Of a DNA stretch of 46,921 nt, positions 6,955 to 16,062 are shown piece after piece. A program made the position numbers and the translations under genes. The notes under the pieces were generated by a model. That model did no database searches, was not told the origin of the DNA, and saw nothing but the letters and a program-made list of their open reading frames with translations. Source of the DNA: Polyangiaceae bacterium (lineage in GTDB: Bacteria > Myxococcota_A > Polyangia > Polyangiales > Polyangiaceae); assembly GCA_020848455.1 (NCBI GenBank), contig JADLAB010000040.1, positions 1 through 46,921 on the forward strand, in the 5' to 3' direction. Numbering within the stretch: the first letter of the stretch is position 1; every line of letters begins with the position of its first letter.

Positions 6955-8331
6955 TCAGCGCCGCCCCTTCGTCACGCGGTGCTTGTCGAGCAGCCGGCCT
7001 AGGTAGGTGCGGGTGAGGCCGGCGAGCGCGGCGGCGGTCGTCTGGTTGCCGCCCGTGTGGCTCATGAGGGCGTCGAGGTAGAGGCGCGTGAAGCGCTCGA
7101 CGAGCGCGTCCTTCTGCTCGAGATAGGGGCGCGTCGGATCGATGCGCTCCGCGAGCGCCGCCTCGAGCACGCCCTCGCCGACGCGCGGGTGTGCGCCCGC
7201 GCCCGCCGCGACGGCCTCGTCCTCCGGCAGGGCGCCCATCGCGGCGTAGGCCTGGACGGCGTTCCGGAGCTCGCGCGCGTTGCCGCGCCAGGTGCGGGCG
7301 GCGAGGCGCGCGACGACCGGGGCCGGCAGCACGTCGAGGCCCGCGGCGACCGCGAAGCGCCGCGCCAGGGGCTCGATGTCCTCGGGCCGTTCGCAGAGCG
7401 GCGGCACGCGCAGCGTCACGACCGCGAGCCGGTAGTAGAGATCTTCGCGGAAGCGCCCGGCGCGCACGTCGGCCGGCAAGTCGCGATGCGTCGCCGCCAC
7501 GAGGCGCACGCGCACCCGCCGCGTCGACTCGCCGCCCACCGGCTGGATGTCGCCGCACTCGAGCGCCCGCAAGAGGGCGGGCTGCACCTCGAGCGGCAGC
7601 TCGCCCACCTCGTCGAGGAACAGCGTGCCGCCGTCGGCGCGCTCGAAGGCGCCGCGTCGCGCCGCGTGGGCCCCCGTGAAGGCGCCGCGCACGTGGCCGA
7701 AGAGCTCGCTCGCCACGAGCTCGCGCGCGAAGGCGCCGCAGTTGACGACCACGAGCGGCCCCGCCGCGAGGCGCGAGCCCTCGTGCAGGGCGCCCGCGAC
7801 AAGCTCCTTGCCGACGCCGCTCTCGCCGAGCACGAGCACCGGCACGACCGAGCTCTCGAGGCGCGCGAGCCGGGCGAAGAGCAGGCGCATGGCACGCGAC
7901 GCTCCCACCCTCCCGCGGTAGCTGTCGCCGGGGTACGGCGCGAGGTCGTGGTCGAGCGACGCCGTGTCGACGTCGATGGCGAGCGTCACGCTGCCCACCT
8001 GCACGCGACCCCCGAAGGGCAGCACGATGCGCTCCACGCGCTGCCCGAGGTAGAAGAGCCCGTTCCGGCTCCCGAGGTCGCGCACGCTCACGCCCTCGGG
8101 CTCGAGCGCGAGCTCGCAGTGCTCGCGCGAGACGGCGCGGTCGGCGACGACGAGGTCGCAGCTCTCGCTCGAGCCGACGCGCACCACGCTCGAGCCGAGG
8201 CGGAGCTCGGCCGGGCGCGCCTCGGCGCCGAGCACGCGCACCACGGCCCCGAGCGGTCGAGGTTTCGTGCGCACGAGGGTGGCGGTCGCGTCGTCGAAGC
8301 GGGGGCGCGAGCCCGGGGGTGGCTGGCTCAT
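6955..8331 (-). CDS. FHA-domain sigma-54-dependent transcriptional activator
   Basis: The 458-residue protein combines an N-terminal FHA domain (about residues 30-120; RVGSSESCDL, SREH and the GSRNG strand), which binds phosphothreonine, with an AAA+ RpoN-activator domain (about 140-365) and a C-terminal Fis-type helix-turn-helix (about 425-455; GNQTTAAALAGLTRTYLGRLL). Walker A is GESGVGKE (169-176), the sigma-54 contact loop GAFTGA is at 216-221, and Walker B is TLFLDE (236-241). The FHA domain replaces the usual receiver, so its input is probably a Ser/Thr kinase. Two kinases lie within 4 kb. ATG 8331 was chosen because the FHA domain follows directly; the frame also extends upstream to 8439. 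It is divergent from the kinase operon. Confidence 0.95.
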   Translation of the reverse strand: MSQPPPGSRPRFDDATATLVRTKPRPLGAVVRVLGAEARPAELRLGSSVVRVGSSESCDLVVADRAVSREHCELALEPEGVSVRDLGSRNGLFYLGQRVERIVLPFGGRVQVGSVTLAIDVDTASLDHDLAPYPGDSYRGRVGASRAMRLLFARLARLESSVVPVLVLGESGVGKELVAGALHEGSRLAAGPLVVVNCGAFARELVASELFGHVRGAFTGAHAARRGAFERADGGTLFLDEVGELPLEVQPALLRALECGDIQPVGGESTRRVRVRLVAATHRDLPADVRAGRFREDLYYRLAVVTLRVPPLCERPEDIEPLARRFAVAAGLDVLPAPVVARLAARTWRGNARELRNAVQAYAAMGALPEDEAVAAGAGAHPRVGEGVLEAALAERIDPTRPYLEQKDALVERFTRLYLDALMSHTGGNQTTAAALAGLTRTYLGRLLDKHRVTKGRR

Positions 8332-8437
8332 GGGCCAGCGAGTGTAATACGGGACGGCTGCCCGCCAGCAGCGTCCGCGGTCGGGCGCGCGGCGATCGCC
8401 CGTCTCGGAGCGGCGACGCGTGGTAGCTTCGGGTGAC

Positions 8438-9418
8438 ATGGGGCGCTCTCCGAAGCTCGTCGCCTGGGTCGCGCTCGCGCTCGGCTCGCTCGGCCCCGCG
8501 ACGGCCCGCGCGGACGACGCCGCGCAGGCGGGCGAGCTCTACGAGCAGGCCATGCAGGCGGTCGCCGCCGAGGACTACGCGCGCGCGGCGCCGCTCTTCG
8601 CCGAGGCCGACCGGCTCGCGCCGGCGCCCGTGGCGCTCACCTCCGCCTTGAACGCCGCGCTCCGCGCCGACGACGCCGTGCTCGGCATGGAGCTCGTGGA
8701 GCGCGCCGCGCTTCGCCCCGCGCCGCCCTCGGGCTCGGACCCGACGAGCGACCACGCGGCGGCCGCGGCCGCGGCGCGGCAGCGCTTCGAGGGGCGTGCG
8801 GGCTGCGTGCGCGCGGCGCCGGGCAACGTGCTCGTGCCGCGGTCGGGATCGCCGTCGGGCGAGCCGGTCCTGTGGCTCGCGGTGGGCGAGCAGCGCGTGA
8901 CGGTGCGTCGCGGCGCGCGCGCGGTCGAGGTGTCGGTGCGCGTCGTGCCGCGCGTGCCCGCGGACGCGCCCTGTACCGTCGTCGCGGCTCCGGCCGAGCC
9001 GCCCACCGGCCCCGGCATGCCCCCGCCCGCGCCCGCACCCTCCGCGCCCACGGCGGGCGCCCCGGCCGCGCCCGACGCCGACGCGCCCGGCGGGCTCCAC
9101 CCCGCGTTCTTCGGGGTCGGCGCCGGGGTCACGGTCGCGCTCGCGGCGGGGCTCGTCGCCTCCGGCGTCGACACGCTCGCCAAGCACCGCGCCTTCGTCG
9201 ACTCGGGCGAGGGCGCGGACGCGGGGCGCGCTGCCCAGCTGCGCACGAACGGTCTGCTCGTCGGCACGCTCGGCGCGGCGGTCGGGACGGTCGTGCTCGG
9301 CGTCTTCACGCGCTGGTCGGGCGGCACGGCGGGGAGCGAGGCGCGGGCAGTGCCGGTGGCGCCGTTGCTCCTCGCGACTCCAGCCGGGGGCGCGTGCGGC
9401 CTCGCGGCCCGTTTCTGA
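8438..9418 (+). CDS. Secreted Ala/Pro-rich protein with TPR-like N-terminus
   Basis: The 326-residue product begins with a cleavable signal peptide (cleavage plausible after ATARA, about residue 24), then a TPR-like helical pair (AGELYEQAMQAVAAEDYARAAPLFAEADRLAPAPVALTSALNAAL), a beta-rich segment around residues 115-175, a Pro/Ala linker, and two hydrophobic segments near residues 225-247 and 275-297. It may therefore be a periplasm-facing inner-membrane protein. The architecture is common next to myxobacterial Ser/Thr kinases, but I cannot name a family. The stop is 12 bases before the kinase start, so the two are probably cotranscribed. Inference: a periplasmic sensor or partner of the kinase. 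Confidence 0.75.
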   Translation: MGRSPKLVAWVALALGSLGPATARADDAAQAGELYEQAMQAVAAEDYARAAPLFAEADRLAPAPVALTSALNAALRADDAVLGMELVERAALRPAPPSGSDPTSDHAAAAAAARQRFEGRAGCVRAAPGNVLVPRSGSPSGEPVLWLAVGEQRVTVRRGARAVEVSVRVVPRVPADAPCTVVAAPAEPPTGPGMPPPAPAPSAPTAGAPAAPDADAPGGLHPAFFGVGAGVTVALAAGLVASGVDTLAKHRAFVDSGEGADAGRAAQLRTNGLLVGTLGAAVGTVVLGVFTRWSGGTAGSEARAVPVAPLLLATPAGGACGLAARF

Positions 9419-9430
9419 TCCGAGCTCGCC

Positions 9431-11323
9431 GTGCCGTCGCCCCGAAAGGAGATCCCTTCGCTCGCCTCGAGCTCGAGCTACGAGCTCCTGCTGCCCATCG
9501 CGCGCGGCGGCATGGGCGCCGTCTACGTGGGCCGGCTGCGGGCCGCGGCGGGCTTCAGCCGCCTCGTGGCCATCAAGCGCGCGCACGCCTCCGCCCTGCG
9601 CGATCCCGAGGTGCGGCGCATCGTCGTCGAGGAGGCGCGCGTCGCCTCGAAGGTGCACCACCCCAACATCGTCGCCGTCCAGACGATCGAGGAGCTCGAC
9701 GGCGAGCTGCTGCTCGTCATGGACTACGTCGAGGGGGCCTCGCTCGCGCGCCTGGTCGAGGTGAGCAACGCCGCGACGCCGCCGCGCGGCCTCGCGCTCG
9801 GCGTCGCCCTGCGCATCGCCCTCGATGCCTGCGTGGGGCTCTTCGCGGTCCACGAGATGTGCGACGAGTTCGGCCGCCGGCTCGGCCTCACGCACCGCGA
9901 CATCTCGCCCCAGAACATCCTCGTCGGCGTGGACGGCGTGGCGCGCATCACCGACTTCGGCATCGCCAAGAGCCGCGACCGTCCGGGGCGCAAGACGACG
10001 ACGCAGGTCCTCAAGGGCAAGGCCGCCTACATGGCGCCGGAGTACATCGAGCGCGGCACCGTCGACCCGCGCATCGACGTCTTTGCGCTCGGCGTGACCG
10101 TCTGGGAGGTCCTCGCCAACCGCCGGCTGTTCCGGGCGCGCAACGCCGCCGAGACGATCGCGCACGTGCTGCACATGAACGTGCCCTGGCTCACCGATCT
10201 CGTGCCCGAGCTCCCCGCGCCGCTCGCCGAGGCCGTCCATCGCGCCCTCGCGCGCGATCCCTCCGAGCGCTTCGCCACGGCGCGCGCCTTCGGTGACGCG
10301 CTCGAGGAGGCGACCGCCGGGCGTGTGCGCCTGGCGACGCACGGCGAGGTGGCCGCCACGGTGCGGGCGCTCGAGGGGCGCACGCTCGATGCGCGGCGCT
10401 CCGAGCTGCGCGTGCTCTTGCTCGGCGGCGAGGCCACGGCCGACATGCCCATCCCGGGCCTCGGCCCCGCCGGGCCGGCAGCGGCGCCGGCGCCCGGCGC
10501 GAGCGCCGCGCCGACGGGCTCGGCCGTCACGCCCTCGGCGGAGAGCTCGACCGATCCGCTGCCGAGGTCGGCCGAGGACACCGCACCCACGCGCGCCGAC
10601 GGTCGCGCGGCCTCGGCGCGAGCGGCCGCCGCGGCCGCGCCGGTGTCCGCGGCCGAGGTCGAGCCAGCCGGCCGGGCGTCCTCGTCGTCCCTCGCCGATC
10701 TCCGCCGCACCCAGAAGCTCCCGGACGCGGAGCCGCCCGCCGAGGCTCCGCGCGGCTCCGCGCTGCCGGCCGTGCCGCCCGCTCCGCCCCCGCCGCCCGC
10801 GCCCGTCCCGGCGCCGCTCGCGCCGGTGCCCGTCGCGTCGCACGCGCGAGCCTGGCCGCACGCCGGCACCGAGACGCAGGTGCGGCACGTGCGCCGCCGC
10901 TCGACCTACGCGACCGTCGTCGCGGGCGTCGTCGGGGCGCTCGTCGCCGCGGCCCTGCTCGCGGCGCTCGTGCTCCGCGGCGCGGGCGCCCCCGCCGCGA
11001 GCGCGACGCCGAGCGCCGGCCCGGGCTCGCCCGCCACCGGCCGCTCCTCGAGCGGCTCGGCAGGCACCGCGGAGGGCGCGACCGTCGCGGCTCCACCGCC
11101 CTCGGCGTCGGGCGACCCCTCCGCCCCGGACAGCGCCTCGGGCGCGAGCGCCTCGGCCGCGAGCACCCCGAGCGCGAGCACGAGCGCGCGGGCCCCGGCG
11201 CCGGGCGGGTCGTCCGTGCCGCCTCCCGCGCCCTCGGCGGCTCCACCGAGCCCGAAGGCCCCAGCGAGCGCCACCGCCTCGGCGACCGGCTTCGGCTCGA
11301 ACCCCTACCGGAAGAGCCCGTGA
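9431..11323 (+). CDS. Transmembrane Ser/Thr protein kinase (PknB-like)
   Basis: This 630-residue protein starts at GTG 9431. A complete Hanks kinase domain occupies residues 17-310: Gly loop ARGGMGAVY (24-32), Lys49 (AIKRA), HRDISPQN (155-162), DFG (175-177) and APE (202-204). The Lys-to-Ser change in the HRD loop is typical of many myxobacterial kinases and is not by itself a sign of inactivity. A long Pro/Ala linker leads to one transmembrane helix at about 495-517 (TVVAGVVGALVAAALLAALVL), then about 110 residues of Ala/Pro/Ser-rich sequence, probably periplasmic and without PASTA domains. It sits between a secreted protein gene and a metallopeptidase-like lipoprotein gene, whose GTG overlaps the kinase stop (GTGA). 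Confidence 0.93.
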   Translation: MPSPRKEIPSLASSSSYELLLPIARGGMGAVYVGRLRAAAGFSRLVAIKRAHASALRDPEVRRIVVEEARVASKVHHPNIVAVQTIEELDGELLLVMDYVEGASLARLVEVSNAATPPRGLALGVALRIALDACVGLFAVHEMCDEFGRRLGLTHRDISPQNILVGVDGVARITDFGIAKSRDRPGRKTTTQVLKGKAAYMAPEYIERGTVDPRIDVFALGVTVWEVLANRRLFRARNAAETIAHVLHMNVPWLTDLVPELPAPLAEAVHRALARDPSERFATARAFGDALEEATAGRVRLATHGEVAATVRALEGRTLDARRSELRVLLLGGEATADMPIPGLGPAGPAAAPAPGASAAPTGSAVTPSAESSTDPLPRSAEDTAPTRADGRAASARAAAAAAPVSAAEVEPAGRASSSSLADLRRTQKLPDAEPPAEAPRGSALPAVPPAPPPPPAPVPAPLAPVPVASHARAWPHAGTETQVRHVRRRSTYATVVAGVVGALVAAALLAALVLRGAGAPAASATPSAGPGSPATGRSSSGSAGTAEGATVAAPPPSASGDPSAPDSASGASASAASTPSASTSARAPAPGGSSVPPPAPSAAPPSPKAPASATASATGFGSNPYRKSP

Positions 11324-12378
11324 GCGCCACGCCCGTCGCGCGCGCGGCGCTGCTCGGTGCCCTCTGCCTCGGCCTCGCGATCGCCGTCACCGGCTGCACC
11401 GAGGTCTGCTACGTGCTGCAGGCGGCGGCGGGGCAGGACGAGCTCGGCTACCTCGCGCGTCCCCTCGACGAGGCGCTCGCGGACCGCACGACGCCGCGCG
11501 AGGTGCGCGCCGTGCTCGCGCACGTGCCTGCGGTCAAGCGCTACGCCGTGGAGAGCGGCCTCACCCCCACCGACAGCTACGAGGACTACGTGGCACTCGG
11601 GCGCCCCGCCGTCGTGTGGGTGGTGTCGGCCTGTCGCCCGCTCGCCTTCGAGGCGAAGACCTGGTGGTTCCCGATCGTGGGCACCGTGCCGTACCTCGGC
11701 TGGTTCCGGCCCGCCGACGCGGCGCGCTACGCCGGCGAGCTCGCGGCCGACGGGTGGGACGTGGACGTGCGCAGCTCGAGCGCCTACTCGACGCTCGGCT
11801 GGTTCCCCGACCCGGTGCTGTCCACGATGATCCCGCCCGGCGACGCCGCCCTCGGCGAGCTCGTCAACACGGTCCTGCACGAGTCCGTGCACGCGACGCT
11901 CTACGTCCCGAGCCAGTCGAGCTTCAACGAGAGCGTCGCCTCCTTCGTGGGTGACGTGCTCACCGAGCGCTACCTCAGCGCGCGGCTCAGCCCGGCCGCG
12001 CCCGAGACGCGCGCCTTTCGCCGCGGTCGCAAGTGGGGCGAGCTGCGCCAGCGCCGCATGCACGCCGTCTACCTCGAGCTCGAGAAGCTCTACGCTTCGA
12101 CCCTGACGGATGCCGAGAAGCTCGAGCGCAAGGGCACGCTCCTCACGGCGCTCCGCGTCGAGCTCGGCTTTCGGCGCCCGATCAGCAACGCGACGCTGCT
12201 CGGCTTCCGCACCTACAACTCGGGCATGCGCGAGCTCGAGGGCCTGTTCTCGGCCTGCGCCGGGAGCGTGCCGCGCTTCATGGCCGCCCTCGGCCGGCTC
12301 CGCCCCGAGGACTTCGGCGCGCCGGCCCAGGAGGATATCGGCGGCGTGCTCGAGCCGCTGAAGAGCTGTCCGCAGTGA
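11320..12378 (+). CDS. Aminopep-family (PF10023-type) zinc metallopeptidase lipoprotein
   Basis: The 352-residue product has a lipoprotein signal ending in AVTGC (Cys26) and is therefore probably membrane-anchored outside the cytoplasm. It matches the 'predicted aminopeptidase' family through CYVLQAAAGQDELGYLARPLDEAL, the SYEDYVALGRPAVVWVVSACRPLAF block, WWFPIVGTVPYLGWF and AYSTLGWFPDPVLSTM. The zinc site is HESVH (His187, Glu188, His191) with a downstream acidic ligand candidate in FNESVA (Glu204). Biochemical activity for this family is poorly documented, so 'peptidase' rests on the HExxH motif. GTG 11320 overlaps the kinase stop, giving strong coupling. A link between kinase signalling and envelope proteolysis is inferred from that coupling only. 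Confidence 0.88.
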   Translation: MSATPVARAALLGALCLGLAIAVTGCTEVCYVLQAAAGQDELGYLARPLDEALADRTTPREVRAVLAHVPAVKRYAVESGLTPTDSYEDYVALGRPAVVWVVSACRPLAFEAKTWWFPIVGTVPYLGWFRPADAARYAGELAADGWDVDVRSSSAYSTLGWFPDPVLSTMIPPGDAALGELVNTVLHESVHATLYVPSQSSFNESVASFVGDVLTERYLSARLSPAAPETRAFRRGRKWGELRQRRMHAVYLELEKLYASTLTDAEKLERKGTLLTALRVELGFRRPISNATLLGFRTYNSGMRELEGLFSACAGSVPRFMAALGRLRPEDFGAPAQEDIGGVLEPLKSCPQ

Positions 12379-12397
12379 CCGGCTCGGGGCGCTGGCG

Positions 12398-13720
12398 CTA
12401 CTCGCGGAACGGGCCGAGCGCGCCGACGAGCGCGCGCTCGTCGATGCGGTGCGTGCTGAGCAGCGTGGCGTACGCCGTGCCGGCGACGGCCCGGAAGCCG
12501 GCGTCGTCCACGAGCGCGAGGGTGGCTTCGTCGACCACACGGCACAGCAGGCGCGCCGGCGCGTCCTCGTCCTCCCCGGCGTCCACCGCCGAGAGCACGA
12601 CGTGTACGCCGGCGGGGTCCGCGAAGCACGCGCGCACCAGGTAGTCGCCCTGCAGCGCCAGCTTGTAGCCCGTGTAGTGGACCCGCGCGCGGAGCATGGG
12701 GCCGGCCGCGGCGCGGCTGCGCATCGCGATGGCGACCGTGCCGACGACCCGCGGCTCGGTCGCGCCCACGAGCCCGAGGGCCTCGTGCAGGGCGAGCGGC
12801 GAGCACGGCGTGCCTCGGAGCACGGCCCCGGCCGCGGTCGGTGCGGCGTACGCGCTCGCCGCGCGCGTCAGCGTGCGCCAGCGGCTGGCGGTCGACAGGG
12901 CGACCATCGAGAGCTCCGCGTCGTCGGTCGTGCGCCCGGCGGCCCGGTTCGGCTGCGAGGCGCGCGCGGCGAGCACCCCCACGAAGGTGGCGCCGACCAC
13001 GGCGATCGCCTCGACCGAGTACCAGGCCATCGGTCCGCGCCGCAGGCTCTCGGGGCTCGGCTCCTCGTCCGGGTCCGGCGCCCCGCTGCGGCTCGGCCGG
13101 CCGCTCGGCACGCCGAGCCCCAGGCGCACGAGCGGCGGCGCCACGCGCTTGACCCCGTGCACGAGCAGGGGCGTGCCCGGCTCGAGCGCGTACCCGTCGA
13201 GCACGAGGGGGTGCTCGACCGCCTGCTCCCAGAACCCGAGCGTCGAGCCCCAGGTCGCCGGCGCGCCGAAGAGCGCGCGTACCTCGGCCTCGAGCTGCGG
13301 CAGCGTGTCGCCCTCCGGCATGATCTGGCGCTTGATGAGGCCGACGAGCGGGCGCGCGAGCACCTGCGCGAGCTCGTCGGGGTAGAGCGTCCGCACCCGC
13401 TCCGGGCTCGGGGCCTCCACCATCACGAGCGGAGGGACCGCGCCCTCGTCCGGGTCCCACTCGCGCGCGGCCTCGAGCACGAGGTAGGTGCGCCCGCCCA
13501 CGTGCTCGACGTCGTAGAGGGCGTAGTCGACGAAGGTCGGCGGCCCGAAGCGCACCACGAAACGGCCGCGGCGGTCCCACGGCCCATGCAGGGCCAGCTC
13601 CTGGCCGCCCGGGATGTCCGGGTGCAGCGCGGCGCTCACGCTCGCCGCGATGTCGCGCCAGGCCCCCCCTTCGGAGCGCGACATCTCCTCGATGAAGCTC
13701 GTCTCGTCGTCGATCGTCAT
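12398..13720 (-). CDS. Unknown single-span membrane protein
   Basis: I do not recognise the family of this 440-residue protein. The N-terminal 230 residues are soluble-looking alpha/beta sequence with aromatic-rich stretches (WDRRGRFVVRFGPPTFVDYALYDVEHVGGRTYLVLEAA), one hydrophobic helix lies near residue 240-262 (AWYSVEAIAVVGATFVGVLAA), and the last 170 residues contain beta-rich sequence including GTPCSPLALHEALGLVG and ARVHYTGYKLALQGDYLVRA. The layout recalls membrane proteins whose two halves face opposite sides of the membrane. ATG 13720 is the first start after an Ala/Arg-rich stretch unlike protein-coding N-termini; no clear ribosome-binding site exists. It converges with the peptidase gene (19-base gap). 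Confidence 0.7.
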   Translation of the reverse strand: MTIDDETSFIEEMSRSEGGAWRDIAASVSAALHPDIPGGQELALHGPWDRRGRFVVRFGPPTFVDYALYDVEHVGGRTYLVLEAAREWDPDEGAVPPLVMVEAPSPERVRTLYPDELAQVLARPLVGLIKRQIMPEGDTLPQLEAEVRALFGAPATWGSTLGFWEQAVEHPLVLDGYALEPGTPLLVHGVKRVAPPLVRLGLGVPSGRPSRSGAPDPDEEPSPESLRRGPMAWYSVEAIAVVGATFVGVLAARASQPNRAAGRTTDDAELSMVALSTASRWRTLTRAASAYAAPTAAGAVLRGTPCSPLALHEALGLVGATEPRVVGTVAIAMRSRAAAGPMLRARVHYTGYKLALQGDYLVRACFADPAGVHVVLSAVDAGEDEDAPARLLCRVVDEATLALVDDAGFRAVAGTAYATLLSTHRIDERALVGALGPFRE

Positions 13721-13842
13721 GGAGGGGGCCGGGCGCCCGGCGGCCGCCGACCGAGCATCGGAACGAGCGTAGCGGAGCCCACGGGCGGCGACGAGCCCCA
13801 ACGGCGCCGGGCGGCGACGCGCCGCGTGTGCCGGGGTCGCCG

Positions 13843-16062
13843 TCAGCGTCGCGTCCCGAGCGAGGCGAGGGCCACGCGCCAGGCCTTGTCGTGCGATTGC
13901 GCGAGCCCGAGGAGCTCCTTGCGCTTCTGCGCGAGCTCGCCCATCCGATCCTCGGCGGCGACCAGGCGCTCGGCGAGCTCGTCGCTTCCGCCCTCGACGG
14001 CGCGGGCGCTCAAGCGCAGCCGCTCGATGTCGCGCTCGAGGTCCGCGATCGCCACCTCGACCTCGCCGCTGTCGGCCCGGGCGCGATCGCGCGCCTCGAG
14101 GCCGTCGGCCGCCCGGCCGAGCGCCGCCCGCTGCTCCGCGGGCACGGCCGGCGCCGCCGCGAACCCGCGCAAGAGCTTCACGTCGAGGGCGCCGAGCGCG
14201 TGGTTCTGGCGCAACCCCTCGCGGATCTCGAGCTCGCGCGCGCTGTCGCCCTGCGCCCCCACCTCGAAGACGGCGAGCGCCTGGCCCGACTCCTCGTCGA
14301 ACTCGATGCGGTCGGCGCCTTGCACGTCGGTGTTCCGCCCGTAGCGGAGCGTGAGGTACACGGTGCGCGCCGTGCTCGAGCGGTTGCGGATCTCGTAGCC
14401 GTCCGCGTGCATGCGCACGAAGTGCTCGACGAGCACGTCGTTGTCGAACGTGAAGAGCTGCGGCAGATCGGTGGCGTCGGAGCGCGAGCTCGCGAGCTCG
14501 ACGTCGAGGTCGAGGCCGTAGCGCACGATGCGCTCCTCGCGCGGCTTGGTGCGCGCGAGCCCGGCCTCACCCGCGAAGCCGCCGTCGCTGAAGATCGCGA
14601 GCGTGCCGGCGGGCAGGGTCTGCGCCGTGTCGTTGCGCAGGTGCACGGCGCTCTCGGCCGGCTGGCCCGGCGCCGCGAAGTAGGCGACGCGCCGGGCGCT
14701 GACCCCCTGGCTGAGGAAGGGCAGGAGCGCGGACGAGTGGGCGTGCAGATCGACCGGCGCCGGCATCGCGTAGAGGAACATGGCCGCCGCCTCCTCGCCC
14801 TCGGCCTGCGCGGTCGCTGCGAGGTTGCCCACCTGCAGGGCCGAGCTCTCCCCGAGCCTCGCCGAGCCGTAGCCGGAGCCGTGTCCGATGGTCCCGATGC
14901 TGCCGAGCCCGATACCCTCGCCGCGGCCGCCGCCGCCCTCGCCGATGCCCGTGAGCGAGAGTCCGCCCGCCGAGCCCGACCACATGTTGTCGACGGTCGT
15001 GTCGAGCAGCTGCGGCACCGTCGAGAGCTCGCGCTCGGGCGTCCGCAGCTCGCGCCGGGCGTAGCGCGGCGCGGCCAGCGGGAACAGGAACGACTCCGGC
15101 TGGCCGTTGACGAGCTCGACCTTGACCTGCTTCCAGTCCTCGTCGGTGTCGTTGTGGATGAGCGCCCAGCCCTGCAGCACGCCGGTCGGGGCCGCCGCGT
15201 CGAGCACGAGCCGGAAGGTCGAGCGCCACACCGGCGCCTCGGCGACGTAGCCGAGCGCGATGGGCTTGCCCGCGTCGGCATGCACGGACAGGGCGCGCGC
15301 CGTCTTGGCGCCGCCCTCGCCGAGCGCGTCGAGCGCCGAGCCGAGCCGCGTCTTGAAGCCCGCGTCCGTCGGTCGCACGCTCACGAGGTCGCTCGTGCGG
15401 ATGCGGCGGATCTCGCTGTCCTTGGTGAGCACGAGCACCGTGCCGTGGCGCTCGGCGACGCAGTGGCCGGCGGCGGCGTCGTCCGGGGTCACGGGTGCCG
15501 CACCGGGCGGCGGCGCGCGCACCACGCAGCGCTCGGCTGCGCTCTCTTCGGGTCCGAGCACCTCGACCAGGCGACCCTCGAGCTTGCCCTGACCCGTGCC
15601 GAGCTCCACGGCCGCGCCCTTCAGGCTCCGCAGGAGCGAGTCGTAGCCGATGTGCGGTTCGGCGCCGCTCCCGTCGTCCCCTGCTCCTCCGAGGCCCGCG
15701 AGCGCGCGCGCCATGTCGCGGCTCACGCTGCTCGCGAACTCGAGGCCGGCCACGTTCCCGCCCGGCGACAGGACGACCAGGGTCTTGAGGGCGTCGTCGA
15801 GGTGGGCGGCCGGCACCGGGAGCGAGAGGCTCCCGGTGGGCATCGTGCCGGCGCGCTCGAAGTAGCCGACGCCGGTCTCGTAGAAGCGCACGCGCGCGAG
15901 CGGCACGGGCGTGCGGTCTTGCGCATGCGCGACCGTCGCGGCGAGCACGAGCACCGCGGTCACGCCGCTCGCGACGAGCCGCCGGGCCCTCGGGCGGCGC
16001 GCCGAGCTCGGGGCGGAGACGGGCACAGGCGCGGAGCGGCCCGCGCAGCGGGGAGACGACAT
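13843..16062 (-). CDS. Secreted DUF4139-domain protein with Gly-rich insert
   Basis: The 739-residue protein carries a basic N-terminus and a signal peptide ending in AHA (about residue 48), followed by an N-terminal beta domain of the DUF4140 kind (RVRFYETGVGYFERAG, then LDDALKTLVVL) and a DUF4139 region that includes APVWRSTFRLVLD, LQGWALIHNDTDEDWKQVKVELVNGQP and FPLAAPRYARREL. A Gly-rich insert (about residues 375-410; it includes GSIGTIGHGSGYG) interrupts the DUF4139 region. The C-terminal 110 residues are a charged coiled coil (DLERDIERLRL, AERLVAAEDRMGELAQKRKEL). DUF4139 proteins have no settled function. ATG 16062 is chosen because the frame upstream encodes Arg/Pro-rich noise. It is probably periplasmic. 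Confidence 0.85.
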   Translation of the reverse strand: MSSPRCAGRSAPVPVSAPSSARRPRARRLVASGVTAVLVLAATVAHAQDRTPVPLARVRFYETGVGYFERAGTMPTGSLSLPVPAAHLDDALKTLVVLSPGGNVAGLEFASSVSRDMARALAGLGGAGDDGSGAEPHIGYDSLLRSLKGAAVELGTGQGKLEGRLVEVLGPEESAAERCVVRAPPPGAAPVTPDDAAAGHCVAERHGTVLVLTKDSEIRRIRTSDLVSVRPTDAGFKTRLGSALDALGEGGAKTARALSVHADAGKPIALGYVAEAPVWRSTFRLVLDAAAPTGVLQGWALIHNDTDEDWKQVKVELVNGQPESFLFPLAAPRYARRELRTPERELSTVPQLLDTTVDNMWSGSAGGLSLTGIGEGGGGRGEGIGLGSIGTIGHGSGYGSARLGESSALQVGNLAATAQAEGEEAAAMFLYAMPAPVDLHAHSSALLPFLSQGVSARRVAYFAAPGQPAESAVHLRNDTAQTLPAGTLAIFSDGGFAGEAGLARTKPREERIVRYGLDLDVELASSRSDATDLPQLFTFDNDVLVEHFVRMHADGYEIRNRSSTARTVYLTLRYGRNTDVQGADRIEFDEESGQALAVFEVGAQGDSARELEIREGLRQNHALGALDVKLLRGFAAAPAVPAEQRAALGRAADGLEARDRARADSGEVEVAIADLERDIERLRLSARAVEGGSDELAERLVAAEDRMGELAQKRKELLGLAQSHDKAWRVALASLGTRR

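Noticed and set aside
6803-10888. 1361-codon minus-strand frame across the sigma-54 activator, kinase and secreted genes
   Set aside because: It overlaps three well-supported genes on either strand, and its product is Arg/Gly-rich with no recognisable motif.
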